The notes: generated from the sequence alone by a model not told the origin. A stretch of DNA of 64,000 bases from Bdellovibrionales bacterium (GCA_018266375.1 JAFEAO010000002.1:125582-189581); one strand, 5' to 3'. Numbered from the stretch's first letter, positions 8,410 through 17,204 are shown. Numbers and translations are program-made.

Positions 8410-10154
8410 TAACTTCAAAGAGTTTCATTCTTCCGCTGATGGTGATGTTGGTTTCAACCGGGTGCAAAAACACGTCGACGGTTTCTCTGAAACCGATCTT
8501 GGGCTTTAATGACTCCTTCTCAAACGGGAACCCGACGCCGAAGCCGGCTACGCCGACTCCGACGCCAATTCCACCGCCGTCGACTCCGACACCGACTCCG
8601 ACACCGAAACCGGTGACGCCGACTCCGGTTCCGGCAACACCGACTCCGACACCGAAACCGGTTCCAACGATGACGCCGGCTCCAGGCACGCCGACTCCGA
8701 CACCGGTTGCGGCCAGTATCTCGTTTAATCCGGCGGGTCCCGTTCAGTTGGCAAATACGACGGTCGGCATGACCGGCACCGGTCAATCGTTTGCGGTTTC
8801 AAACCCAGGCGGGGTCTCGATCGCTTCTTGTTCGGCTGCGACCCTGACCGGCACCAACGCCGGTGAGTTTACTCTCACAAACGCGGGCATCTGTTCCGGC
8901 GGTATTGCCAAAGGCGCTTCGTGCTCGGGCACGATGGTCGTGACTCCGAAGCCGACGAGTGCGGGATTGAAATCCGCGACGCTCAGTTTGACCTGCGGAA
9001 GTATCTCGAAAACCGTGACTTTAAGTTACTCGGCCGCTGCGGCACCGACGCCCACTCCGATTCCGGCGACTCCGACTCCAACGCCGGCTCCGGCGAATAT
9101 TTCATTCAACCCGGCAGGCCCAGTGCCGCTCAGTAATACGACGGCGGGTACAACCGGTACAGGCCAGTCGTTTGCGGTCTCGAATACCGGTGCGGTCGCC
9201 ATCGCTTCGTGCTCTACCGCGACTTTGTCAGGCGGAAACGCAGGCGAGTTTACCCTGACGGGAGCAAACATTTGCTCAGGCGGTATCGCGGGAGGCGCCG
9301 CTTGCACGGGCGTGATGGTCGTGACACCGAAGCCGACTTCAGCCGGCAGCAAATCAGCGACGCTCGGGTTGACCTGCGGGTCTTTGAGTAAAACCGTTTC
9401 AATTACTTACACGGCGACTGCGGCACCGACGCCAACGCCGACACCGGGCGGTGGCGGCTCGGGCGAAGTCACGAGCACCACGCGCTTGATGGATCGCCGT
9501 CAGATTGTGCAGTATATTTTCGAACGCGTAAAACCGCTTGTCGATTCGACGATTCCGCAGTCCGAAGCGGATATTTGGAGAACGGCTTATTTTAACAATC
9601 TCACCGTTGCAAAAGTATTGCCGAGGACTGGTGAGCTTGGACGCGCCTGCATCTACGGCGAAATGATCTCGGCGACCAATCCGGCCGATGTCGGCGACTA
9701 CGTTTGTCCCGCGGATCTCCAGTATAAAGAATTGGCTCAGTTCAATCCGGATAACGTGATCCCGCAAGATACCGGCGGACGGATCCTAAGCCAGGTGTCG
9801 TTGTGCGAAGGGGTAGCACTTTTCGGTACGAGCATTAAAGTCAACGGTACCGCGAAAACTTATTACTCAGTCGATGGCTTCAAGAGCAAGGTTGCCGACG
9901 CATCGGGTGTGGCGGTTTCGTCGGTCGGGTTCGCGAAATCGGGTTCGGTTTACACCGTGGCCACCGCTCAGCGCGCCTACATCATTGCCGCTTATCAACA
10001 GTTTTATCCGGGTGAAACCCCGTCTAGCACAGTGGTAGATAAACTCTCCGCCGTGGTGACGAGTACGTCCGCAAGCAGTACCGTCACAAGCGATCCGGCT
10101 TGGACGAACTTGTTCTTGGCAATTTGCTTGTCGCCGGGATGGCAAAATTTATAA
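8406..10154 (+). CDS. Lipoprotein with two choice-of-anchor-D-like repeats and Pro-Thr linkers
   Basis: A 582-residue lipoprotein (lipobox VSTGC, Cys at about residue 20). Order: a long Pro-Thr-rich linker (about 40-102), an Ig-like repeat (about 103-205) of the ASPM/SPD-2/Hydin or choice-of-anchor-D type (SFNPAGPV then GTGQSFAVSN), a short PT linker, a second near-identical repeat (about 230-335), another PT linker, and a C-terminal 230-residue helical domain ending FLAICLSPGWQNL, reminiscent of the C-terminal part of PSD1-type proteins. Start ATG overlaps the stop of the upstream c-heme gene (ATGA). It is followed 9 bases later by the Tat-exported DUF1501-type gene. The linkers and repeats suggest a surface tether that projects the terminal domain. 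Confidence 0.65.
   Translation: MITSKSFILPLMVMLVSTGCKNTSTVSLKPILGFNDSFSNGNPTPKPATPTPTPIPPPSTPTPTPTPKPVTPTPVPATPTPTPKPVPTMTPAPGTPTPTPVAASISFNPAGPVQLANTTVGMTGTGQSFAVSNPGGVSIASCSAATLTGTNAGEFTLTNAGICSGGIAKGASCSGTMVVTPKPTSAGLKSATLSLTCGSISKTVTLSYSAAAAPTPTPIPATPTPTPAPANISFNPAGPVPLSNTTAGTTGTGQSFAVSNTGAVAIASCSTATLSGGNAGEFTLTGANICSGGIAGGAACTGVMVVTPKPTSAGSKSATLGLTCGSLSKTVSITYTATAAPTPTPTPGGGGSGEVTSTTRLMDRRQIVQYIFERVKPLVDSTIPQSEADIWRTAYFNNLTVAKVLPRTGELGRACIYGEMISATNPADVGDYVCPADLQYKELAQFNPDNVIPQDTGGRILSQVSLCEGVALFGTSIKVNGTAKTYYSVDGFKSKVADASGVAVSSVGFAKSGSVYTVATAQRAYIIAAYQQFYPGETPSSTVVDKLSAVVTSTSASSTVTSDPAWTNLFLAICLSPGWQNL
8527..8709 (+). repeat. Pro-Thr-encoding low-complexity repeat
   Basis: Tandem, imperfect hexamers of the CCGACT/ACACCG type encode (PT)n linkers. 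Shorter runs of the same kind recur at about 9045-9090 and 9421-9446. The tract is in frame inside the lipoprotein gene, and copy number could vary between strains. Confidence 0.8.
8712..9440 (+). repeat. Direct duplication of about 381 bp encoding two beta domains
   Basis: Two units start at 8712 and 9093 (period 381 bp). Each encodes an A-x-ISFNPAGPV...VTPKPTSAG...T-x-GSxSKTV domain plus a trailing PT linker. Protein identity between them is high by eye, so the duplication is internal and probably fairly recent. Confidence 0.85.
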
Positions 10155-10163
10155 GGAAATTAT

Positions 10164-11915
10164 ATGTGCCAGAGTCATAAACGAATCAATCGAAGAAGAT
10201 TTCTCAAAGACGTAGGCGGTACGCTCGCCGCCGCAGCCGCGTTCGACCCGATCGTCTACATGCTTGAGCAGGTCATCTACGGCAATCGTTACTCCGCCGA
10301 AGCTCAGACTTTGGGCACCGCTGATCCAAGAAACTTTATCATGTGCCGGATGAATGGCGCTCCAAACCGCCCCGAGCAACTGCTGAATCCGTACGTGGCC
10401 GACAGCACGCTTTTTCCGAACAACTACGTGAAAAACCGTTTTACCTCGACCGGCGACCTCGCCTATCAGACCATCAACTACGCGGGCATGAACCTTCCGT
10501 ATTTTTGGGGCGGGAACATTCCGACTCCGAGCGGTACGGCACCGCTCACCAAACTCGTTGACAACGCGCTTTTTATTCGCGGCATTCAAATGGCCGACAA
10601 CGCCCATGCCTCGAACCAAGCGCGCTTGTTGTCGCCGGCGCAAACCGAGCCGTCGATCCCGACTTTAATTCAAAGAAACTCAAATCAGATGATCACGAAC
10701 CCGAACCTTCAAACGTCGATCACCTCGATTATTTCTAACCTCACGACAGGCGGGGGCAATTTCATCTACCGCAATAAATCAGACTATGCATCAGTACAAG
10801 GCGCGATCTCGGGTGCGGTTCAAGCCATCGGAGATCAAGTCAAAGCGACAAACCTTTCTAATGCGGCGATTTACGATCGATTCAAAGGCGTGGATGCGCA
10901 GCTCAACGGCACTTTCTTTGCGAGCCTGACTCAACTCGTGACTGACTTCAATACGGCGAAGACCAAGTATCTGGCGCTTCTCGATAAGTGTAAAAACCAA
11001 ACCAACTTTCCGTTTCCGGGCTTGACCACGAAAACCGTGATCAAGCCGAAGTACGCGAATTGGGGCCAAGCGACTTTGGAAGGCGAAACGGTCGGTAACG
11101 GCAACATGGATATCGACCTCGCCGCGCTGGTCGGAACCAGCGGTACCGGCGTCGATGATTTCGGATACGGTACCGGCGTGGGAAGCACCAACGGGTATGC
11201 AAACCAATTTGCGGCCTGCGAAGTCCTGATGAAAGCCGGTCTCACCAAGTTTTGCACCATCGTGAGCGATCACATCGCCAATCTCACGCTTCCGGCGGGA
11301 ACACCTTCGTCGATCAGTAGCACTTGGGGCTTTGACGAGCATGGCGCTTCCGCTGCGATGTCACTAATCATGCAGTCGTATCACTTCAGAGCGTTCTATT
11401 CTTGCATGTACGAGTTGATCAACCAACTCAAAGCTGCCGGTATCTTCAATAACACCGTCATCATGGTCGGATCCGAATTCACTCGTGGCGGGGCGAATGA
11501 TATCGTCACCGATGCTTCAAGCCCGCTCAACGGTCTGCCTGCGTACAATGATTTGAGCCACCAAGGTCAGGGGAACGCTTTTGCGATTTACTCGGGCATG
11601 GTGCAGACTCCGGTCTGTATCGGCAACATTCAGGCGTACAACCTGAAAAACTTCGGAACGGCGATGTACTCCGGTTCCATCGCCGCCACTAAAGCGCAAG
11701 CGGCTCGCGGAACCACCGGCTGGGCGGGCAAGCTCGTCATGAACGACGGAACGGTTGAAGATCCATTAACGTTTAAGGCGTTTTCCAGTACCGTGACGTC
11801 GATGCTAGGGCTCGAGCCGATTTTTTCGAACTTCAAACCGATCGTTACCGTCAATTCGAGCAACAAGTTCGTGATGATGGTCCCGAACGGACAAAACGTC
11901 GATCCATTGGCTTAG
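10164..11915 (+). CDS. Tat-exported DUF1501/DUF1552-type protein
   Basis: A 583-residue protein. The N-terminus carries a twin-arginine signal (RRRFLKDVGGTLAAAAAF, residues about 11-28), so it is probably exported folded. The following FIMCRMNGAPNRPEQLLNP and later VGSEFTRGG, with a His-containing DEHGAS, recall DUF1501/DUF1552 proteins, a sulfatase/alkaline-phosphatase-fold family usually paired with DUF1549/DUF1588-type cytochromes in Planctomycetes. It is preceded by AAGGAAA at a good distance and closes a three-gene operon starting at 6796. tatA lies 2 kb away at 13898. Enzymatic activity in this family is not established; family assignment is by eye. Confidence 0.7.
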   Translation: MCQSHKRINRRRFLKDVGGTLAAAAAFDPIVYMLEQVIYGNRYSAEAQTLGTADPRNFIMCRMNGAPNRPEQLLNPYVADSTLFPNNYVKNRFTSTGDLAYQTINYAGMNLPYFWGGNIPTPSGTAPLTKLVDNALFIRGIQMADNAHASNQARLLSPAQTEPSIPTLIQRNSNQMITNPNLQTSITSIISNLTTGGGNFIYRNKSDYASVQGAISGAVQAIGDQVKATNLSNAAIYDRFKGVDAQLNGTFFASLTQLVTDFNTAKTKYLALLDKCKNQTNFPFPGLTTKTVIKPKYANWGQATLEGETVGNGNMDIDLAALVGTSGTGVDDFGYGTGVGSTNGYANQFAACEVLMKAGLTKFCTIVSDHIANLTLPAGTPSSISSTWGFDEHGASAAMSLIMQSYHFRAFYSCMYELINQLKAAGIFNNTVIMVGSEFTRGGANDIVTDASSPLNGLPAYNDLSHQGQGNAFAIYSGMVQTPVCIGNIQAYNLKNFGTAMYSGSIAATKAQAARGTTGWAGKLVMNDGTVEDPLTFKAFSSTVTSMLGLEPIFSNFKPIVTVNSSNKFVMMVPNGQNVDPLA

Positions 11916-11934
11916 GGCCGCGTGCACCGCGGTC
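11916..11934 (+). terminator. GC hairpin after the DUF1501-type gene
   Basis: CCGCG-TGCAC-CGCGG with one further G-C and one G.T pair follows the TAG stop immediately and overlaps the stop of the convergent gene. No T-run follows, so it is a possible but not classical terminator. Confidence 0.3.
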
Positions 11935-12628
11935 AATTAAACTGTCTGACAAAACCGACGGCAAACGTGATGCCTTCCCTGAAATATGAGGTGAACCCGA
12001 TCGCAAACGCATCGAGGCCCACGAGGCGTGTTTCCATGCCAGCTCCGAATCCGTAATGGGAATCACCGAGGCCGCTGAGTTCGTAGATGGTGCTATCCGC
12101 AGTGCCGACGAGCAGCTTGCGGATAGTGGCGTTCATGTAAAACGCGGTCGACGGACTTGTCGGAATCCGGATGCCCGGCTCCAGGGTAAACGGCACGACG
12201 ACGACGTCGACTTCGCGGTAATCGACGGGAAAAGTCCCGTTCCGGGCCGAGTCGATTTGGGCCGTGTGGTAGCCCATGCAAAAACGGAAGAGATCGCTCG
12301 TTCCGAAGCCTTTGAAGATCAGCCCGGCTGCGCGAATGCAACCATCGATACCGATACTACGCATGTAGATTCCGGCACTCGTCGAACCGATCGCGATCCC
12401 GCCAGTCTTCGTGAGCGATGCGAGGCGAAACTCGAATCCGTAGTGAGTTTTAGGATTTGCGGGAGCGGCTTGAACGTGGGCTACCGAGTGTGTTACAGGC
12501 GAGGATGGAGCAGGAGTTTTAACTTTTGTTGGACCCGCCTTCTTCGCGCGTGCTGCGAAACTCGGTGCCGCGCTCGTCAGCGCCAGAATCGCCAGGATAA
12601 AACATCGAGCGGTCAATTTTACAGCCAT
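11933..12628 (-). CDS. Secreted protein, probable small outer-membrane barrel
   Basis: A 231-residue exported protein with signal peptide (cleavage near SFAARA, about residue 26), then a Lys/Pro/Ala-rich linker and a C-terminal 160 residues of short alternating strands, ending GFVRQFN. The pattern of Gly/Tyr/Phe-rich strands suggests a small beta-barrel, though no named family is recognised. The start codon overlaps the end of the upstream c-heme barrel gene by 10 bp, so the two are translated together and likely work together. It is convergent with the DUF1501-type gene. Confidence 0.6.
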   Translation of the reverse strand: MAVKLTARCFILAILALTSAAPSFAARAKKAGPTKVKTPAPSSPVTHSVAHVQAAPANPKTHYGFEFRLASLTKTGGIAIGSTSAGIYMRSIGIDGCIRAAGLIFKGFGTSDLFRFCMGYHTAQIDSARNGTFPVDYREVDVVVVPFTLEPGIRIPTSPSTAFYMNATIRKLLVGTADSTIYELSGLGDSHYGFGAGMETRLVGLDAFAIGFTSYFREGITFAVGFVRQFN

Positions 12629-13776
12629 GCGCTCACCTGTAACATGAGGGTTAACGGATCGGCTTCACCTGAGGCAAACCCGATCGTACGCGCGAGCTGC
12701 ATGTCGGCGCGGAACTCGACTTTAGGGATCGCAAACCACTGAATGCCCGGAGCGATCCGGATGAATCGGGGCGTGCCTTTGAACCAATCCTTGGCGTAAA
12801 GATCGAAGGTCCAGAGCGAGTAGAGACCGCGAACGAGACGGATGCTCGGTTGGATGAACGAGTAAAATCCGAGAGTCGACTCGTCGGTAGCGATGGTGTT
12901 GTATCGGAGGGCGCCGAACTCGCCGATGATCGCCGTACCTTCGTTTACTTTATGGCGGACGGTGAACGCTGCGATGTCGCGTTTTCGATAATCGTTTGCG
13001 GAGTGCAAGAGCGAGATTCCGTAACGAGTTTGCGCGCTCGCCGCGAATTCAAACATCGCGGATCCGCCTTTTTGCCGGGTATCGCGCGATTGAGTCAGGT
13101 TTCCGGCAAAGGCTTGGACAAAAAGCTCATAGTTATCGCGGAGGTAGTGCACGAGTAACGAGTGGGTTTGATCGTTTTGCGCAAGACCCGTCGCCGAACG
13201 CGAGTAGGCGATATGATCCGGGATTTGCAGGCCGAATGCCGCGTCCATGAGTCCGACGTAAAATCCAAGCTCGTCGCGCGGGCGATAAGCAATGTAATAG
13301 TAGCGGCTGATCAAGGTGTCCGACCCGACAGTCGGGTACTTGCCAACCGAACCTTCGACAAAGAAATGGTTTTCTTCGTCGGCACGTACGACGAGACTCG
13401 CATCCGCTCTCATCGCGATGTAATTGGGCGAAATCGGATTCGTGGCATTGATCCCCGACCAATACTGGAGACCGCGATAATTGAGTTGCGGGCGGATATA
13501 TTTGGTGATCGAGTTGTAGCCCGGAAAAAACTCGCCGTACTTTTCGATCTTTTCTTCAGTCACGCCCGGATTCCAAAACGGCTTTGCGGAGTAGTAGTTC
13601 ACTCCGATGGTGCGGCCGTAATCGGTAAGAATCCCGTTGCCTGCCGGATGGTAGTGGCAGCTGATGCAAGAAGGGTAGTTCATGGAGATTGCGTTGGGAT
13701 AGGCGTGGGTACTGGTCACGGCAAAGACGCCGCCCAGGAGCACCCCAAACATCCAATAGACCCTAATCCTCAGCAT
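12619..13776 (-). CDS. Outer-membrane protein with N-terminal c-type heme motif
   Basis: A 385-residue exported protein. A signal peptide (cleavage near THAYP, about residue 26) is followed directly by YPSCISCHYHPAGNGIL, a CxxCH heme-attachment site at about residues 36-40 at the mouth of what looks like a beta-barrel of aromatic-rich strands to the C-terminal Trp-Leu. This layout (CxxCH then barrel) is known from porin-cytochrome-like or cytochrome-loaded outer-membrane proteins in several proteobacteria. It is first in a two-gene operon with the small barrel gene, and close to tatA and a YceI-like gene. I infer a role in outer-membrane electron transfer; direct evidence is only the motif and the barrel pattern. 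Confidence 0.65.
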   Translation of the reverse strand: MLRIRVYWMFGVLLGGVFAVTSTHAYPNAISMNYPSCISCHYHPAGNGILTDYGRTIGVNYYSAKPFWNPGVTEEKIEKYGEFFPGYNSITKYIRPQLNYRGLQYWSGINATNPISPNYIAMRADASLVVRADEENHFFVEGSVGKYPTVGSDTLISRYYYIAYRPRDELGFYVGLMDAAFGLQIPDHIAYSRSATGLAQNDQTHSLLVHYLRDNYELFVQAFAGNLTQSRDTRQKGGSAMFEFAASAQTRYGISLLHSANDYRKRDIAAFTVRHKVNEGTAIIGEFGALRYNTIATDESTLGFYSFIQPSIRLVRGLYSLWTFDLYAKDWFKGTPRFIRIAPGIQWFAIPKVEFRADMQLARTIGFASGEADPLTLMLQVSAWL

Positions 13777-13897
13777 GAATGAGGGTGAGCCTAACCGTTT
13801 TGGCTCGGGTTACACAACGAATTTCGTTGAAATGACGGAAGAAATTATTCTCGTAGAACCCCCGAAAGTGATATAATAGAGGGAGGAGCTAAGAACC

Positions 13898-14119
13898 ATG
13901 TTTGGTCTATCGTTTGAGCATTTTCTCATTATCGGCGTCGCTCTCCTGATCTTTGGTCCGAAGCGCCTTCCCGAATTAGGCTCAGGGATCGGCAAAGCGA
14001 TCAAGAATTTTAAGGACTCATTTTCGGGCACTCAAGAAGCCCAGTCCAAGAAAATCGAAGGCTCTCCAACCGATCATCAGGTCACGCATCACGACGACAA
14101 CGAGCAAAAGAAAGGCTAA
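13898..14119 (+). CDS. tatA: Sec-independent protein translocase subunit TatA
   Basis: A 73-residue TatA/E protein: an N-terminal membrane helix (FEHFLIIGVALLIFG), the conserved FGPKRLPELGSGIGKAI hinge and amphipathic helix, then a polar tail rich in Asp, His, Gln and Lys. TatA oligomerises with TatBC to export folded proteins with twin-arginine signals. No tatB or tatC is next to it, so this is an orphan copy. A GGAGGAG ribosome site lies 9 bases upstream of the ATG, and TATAAT is present at 13872-13877. A plausible client, the Tat-signal DUF1501-type protein, is encoded 2 kb upstream. Confidence 0.93.
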   Translation: MFGLSFEHFLIIGVALLIFGPKRLPELGSGIGKAIKNFKDSFSGTQEAQSKKIEGSPTDHQVTHHDDNEQKKG

Positions 14120-14145
14120 TCCTTCTTTACTGGCTCACGTCTCGT

Positions 14146-14643
14146 TTAGTAATTTAGTGCGCCTTCAATCGCGACTTCGTCTTTTACTCCAACACCCAGA
14201 TACTTAGCTTTTTCGACTTTGAAGGTCGACGGCACAAGCGTCATTTGGAAATTCGCGCCGGTGGCGGTTTTGGCGTAAGTAAACGGAACCTTGTTTGAAA
14301 CTCCATTGAGTTTGATCGTAGCCGTACCTTTGCCACCTGCAAATACGATTTGCGTTGCGGTGATGTACGGGTTTTTGGCCGAATTCAAATGCTTGTGAAG
14401 ATGGTTATCCCGAAGAGCGATGCTCGTTTTTAGATCGTCGACTTTGACCTGAATACTGGTCACGCTAAAAGCCTCGGGTTTTCTACTCGGGTTCTTTTTG
14501 AAATCACTTTTGACTTGGTTGGTCGTCCCCACGAAAGAGCCTGCCGGACTCAGTCTCAATGTGGCCGAAACGCGCCCTGTGGCAGCGAAGGCGGAATTTG
14601 CGATCAATGCGAGCGTGGTAGCAACGAGCGATAGTTTGTTCAT
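14146..14643 (-). CDS. Secreted YceI-like lipocalin-fold protein
   Basis: A 165-residue exported protein. Signal peptide MNKLSLVATTLALIANSAFA is followed by a YceI-type sequence: an early polar strand, VKVDDLKTSIALRDNHLHKHL (the family's D-L-x-T-G-xxLRDxHL pattern, partly degraded), and KGTATIKLNGVSNKVPF. YceI proteins bind isoprenoid-like lipids or quinones in the periplasm. AAGGAAA lies at a normal distance upstream of the ATG. It is convergent with tatA. The assignment is by the central motif and overall length. Confidence 0.75.
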   Translation of the reverse strand: MNKLSLVATTLALIANSAFAATGRVSATLRLSPAGSFVGTTNQVKSDFKKNPSRKPEAFSVTSIQVKVDDLKTSIALRDNHLHKHLNSAKNPYITATQIVFAGGKGTATIKLNGVSNKVPFTYAKTATGANFQMTLVPSTFKVEKAKYLGVGVKDEVAIEGALNY

Positions 14644-14758
14644 AAGGTTTCCTTAAGGTTAATGCCATTTTACCCTCTTGTAAATTCCCGGTTCAGCACT
14701 ATTTTGGGACGGCATACCCCTTGCTGTGTCTACCTGTAGGCACCCAATGGAGGCAGGT

Positions 14759-15112
14759 ATGAAACATACAACAAGACACCCAGAGACTAAAAAACTCAAA
14801 GTTCCACCCGTCAAAGATATTGCGCGACTAGAAGGCAAGGTCGTCGATCCGATCTACCTTGCCGACGGTGATTTGTGTACCGAACTCGATGCGATCCCGC
14901 GAAACGAGGGCGAGTACACGAGTGAGCTCCAGTACAACGGCTACAACGATGTCGAGGACTACGACAACAGCGCGTACGATTTGAGCACTGAAAAAGAAAA
15001 GCAGCCCGATCCGGAGAAGGAATTGCATTTTGATGGCCGTCCGGAGACGGCTCACGAAGGCGAGGAAGAAGATCCGACTCACCTGAACAATGAAGACGTC
15101 AGTAAGATTTAA
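14759..15112 (+). CDS. Acidic hypothetical protein
   Basis: An unrecognised 117-residue, strongly acidic cytoplasmic protein with no hydrophobic segment. It is rich in Glu, Asp, Asn and Tyr, with the C-terminal third consisting of charged low complexity (STEKEKQPDPEKELH, then EGEEEDPTHLNNEDVSK) and is probably disordered. The start at 14759 is set by a GGAGG at 14749-14753, 5 bases before the ATG; an in-frame ATG at 14726 lacks such a site. TACCTG at 14731-14736 could pair with CAGGTA around the start codon, placing the ribosome site in a loop. No function assigned. Confidence 0.6.
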   Translation: MKHTTRHPETKKLKVPPVKDIARLEGKVVDPIYLADGDLCTELDAIPRNEGEYTSELQYNGYNDVEDYDNSAYDLSTEKEKQPDPEKELHFDGRPETAHEGEEEDPTHLNNEDVSKI

Positions 15113-15163
15113 TTTTTATAACTAAGGAGAACCTATGTTGCACTTAATGGGCCCGAGTACGGT

Positions 15164-17056
15164 CTATTGAATTCGTTCCGAACGCTTTACCGAACGCAAG
15201 TTTCCCTGGAGAATTTTCTTACGAATACGGATATTCTCCGGGGTCACTTCGATCCACTCGTCCTCGTCGATCCACTCAAGAGATTTTTCAAGAGACATAT
15301 CGCGGATACCGGCGAGAGTGACCAAAAACTCCGCGCTCGCGGCACGGATGTTCGTGAGCTTCTTTTCCTTGCATGGGTTCACGTTGAGGTCGTTGTCTTT
15401 GGCGTGTTCGCCGATGATCATGCCTTCGTAAACTTTGTGGCCCGGCCCGAAGAAAAGGACTCCACGTTCCTCAAGGGAAAGTAGCGCGTACTCGACCGTG
15501 TCGCCGCTACGATCGGAGATCAGAGCGCCGTTCATGCGGTGAGGGATGTCGCCCTTGTGAGGCGCGTAGTCGAGGAGCAAAGAGCTAAACAAGCCTTCTC
15601 CGCGGGTCGCGGTCAAGTAGCGCGAACGAATGCCGAGAAGACCGCGTGAGGGAATCTCGAATTCCAAGCGAACACGGGGTTTGCCGATGTCGTTGTGCTG
15701 ACCTTCGTACTTGGTGAGCGTGCCTTTACGCTCTTGGAAAATCCGAGTGACGTCGGACGCGAATTCTTCCGGAAGGTCCAAGACCGCTTGCTCCATCGGT
15801 TCCAACCGAGACCCGTCCGCATTGAATTGATAGAGAACGATGGGTTTACCCACCATGAACTCGAAACCTTCGCGGCGCATCTGCTCGATCAAGATCGCAA
15901 ATTGCAATTCGCCGCGGCCGAGGACGCGGAACTGATCCGAAGTTTCGGATTCTTCAAAGCGAAGAGCGACGTTGTGCCGAACTTCTTTGAGCAAACGCTC
16001 GCGAAGTTTGCGCGATTGGATCGCTTCGCCTTCTTGACCTGAAAGGGGTGACGTGTTGACCGAAAAGAGCATCGCGAGAGTGGGTTTCTCGACGTAAATG
16101 CGCGGGAGTGGTGCAAGCGCGGAGTTTGAACCGATGGTGTCGCCGATCGAAAAATTTTCGTTGCCCGCGATCACGCCGATATCGCCCGCGACGAGCTCAG
16201 GCACGTCGGTTTGCTTGAGACCCATGTAGGTCATGACTTGGGTGACGGTAAAGTTTTCGTTCACTGACTTTTCATGCCCGGTCGGATCATAAGTGATCCC
16301 TTGACGAACCAATTTTTGGTTCTTTTTGACCGAACCTGACATCACGCGGCCGATCCCAAGGCGTCCGACGTAGTCTGAGTAAGAAAGGTTAGAGATCATC
16401 ATTTGGAAATCGTTACCCGGCAAAATTTTTGGAGTCGGAACCGTATCGACGATGAGTTTGAAGAGCGGCTCGAGTGACCCGGTTTTCTTTTTATCAAGAT
16501 AGTCGCGGATTTCGTCGAAGTTAGTGGTGCACCAGCCCTGACGAGCGGTCGCGTATACGATCGGGAAATCGGCTTGTTCTTCGGTCGCGCCAAGTTCCAA
16601 AAACAAATCGAATGCCGAGTTGACGACTTCTTTAATCCGGCGGCCGTCCGAGCACTCCGGACGGTCGACCTTATTGATGACGAGAATAATTTTGTGACCT
16701 TTGGCGAGCGCTTTTTGCAAAACAAAACGCGTTTGCGGAAGCGGGCCTTCGGCCGCATCAACGAGAAGGAGGGCACCGTCGACCATACCCATGATCCGCT
16801 CGACTTCACCGCCGAAATCGGCGTGGCCCGGAGTATCGACGACGTTTACTTTGGTGTCGCCCACCATAATAGAAGTGTTTTTAGCGAGAATGGTAATACC
16901 GCGTTCGCGTTCAAGGTCGCCGGAGTCCATGACACGGTCAGTGGTGGATTGGTGTGCGGCGAAGGTTCCGGATTGGCGGAGGAGGTGGTCAACGAGGGTC
17001 GTTTTACCGTGGTCGACGTGGGCAATAATACAAACATTGCGGAGATTTAGGCTCAT
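15164..17056 (-). CDS. typA: Ribosome-associated GTPase TypA/BipA
   Basis: Translational GTPase of the EF-G/LepA class that binds the 70S ribosome and helps 50S assembly, especially under cold or other stress. The 630-residue length is near the family norm. G motifs are visible: AHVDHGKTT (G1), RGITI (G2), DTPGHADFGGEVERIM (G3), NKVDRP (G4). Domains III/V and the C-terminal TypA domain follow (GRGELQFAILIEQMRREGFE; NIRAASAE). I start at the ATG at 17056 (MSLNLRNVCIIAHVDHGKTT), matching the usual N-terminus; an in-frame ATG at 17125 would add 23 unlikely residues. It is divergent from rpmB. Confidence 0.95.
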   Translation of the reverse strand: MSLNLRNVCIIAHVDHGKTTLVDHLLRQSGTFAAHQSTTDRVMDSGDLERERGITILAKNTSIMVGDTKVNVVDTPGHADFGGEVERIMGMVDGALLLVDAAEGPLPQTRFVLQKALAKGHKIILVINKVDRPECSDGRRIKEVVNSAFDLFLELGATEEQADFPIVYATARQGWCTTNFDEIRDYLDKKKTGSLEPLFKLIVDTVPTPKILPGNDFQMMISNLSYSDYVGRLGIGRVMSGSVKKNQKLVRQGITYDPTGHEKSVNENFTVTQVMTYMGLKQTDVPELVAGDIGVIAGNENFSIGDTIGSNSALAPLPRIYVEKPTLAMLFSVNTSPLSGQEGEAIQSRKLRERLLKEVRHNVALRFEESETSDQFRVLGRGELQFAILIEQMRREGFEFMVGKPIVLYQFNADGSRLEPMEQAVLDLPEEFASDVTRIFQERKGTLTKYEGQHNDIGKPRVRLEFEIPSRGLLGIRSRYLTATRGEGLFSSLLLDYAPHKGDIPHRMNGALISDRSGDTVEYALLSLEERGVLFFGPGHKVYEGMIIGEHAKDNDLNVNPCKEKKLTNIRAASAEFLVTLAGIRDMSLEKSLEWIDEDEWIEVTPENIRIRKKILQGNLRSVKRSERIQ

Positions 17057-17188
17057 AAGGGCTGTATCCTGCCCGGGAACTCCCGGTACGAGTACTTGAA
17101 TTTTAGAGTTGCTTTTGAGGTACAATACAGGTAAATCTTTGATCTCTGTACAATTTTCTTTGTCTACAGGCGTTTTTCTTTTTTCGGC

Positions 17189-17204
17189 ACCACCTGACGG
17201 TGGT
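17189..17204. repeat. Small intergenic hairpin, CC-TGAC-GG type
   Basis: ACCACC-TGAC-GGTGGT, a perfect 6-bp stem with a 4-nt loop, in the rpmB/typA divergent region. One of six similar hairpins in the window that share a CC-N4-GG top with loop close to TRRY. Confidence 0.5.

Noticed and set aside
8527..8709. Short tandem repeats considered as a CRISPR array
   Set aside because: The units are 6-12 bp, in frame and encode Pro-Thr linkers, with no spacers and no cas genes.
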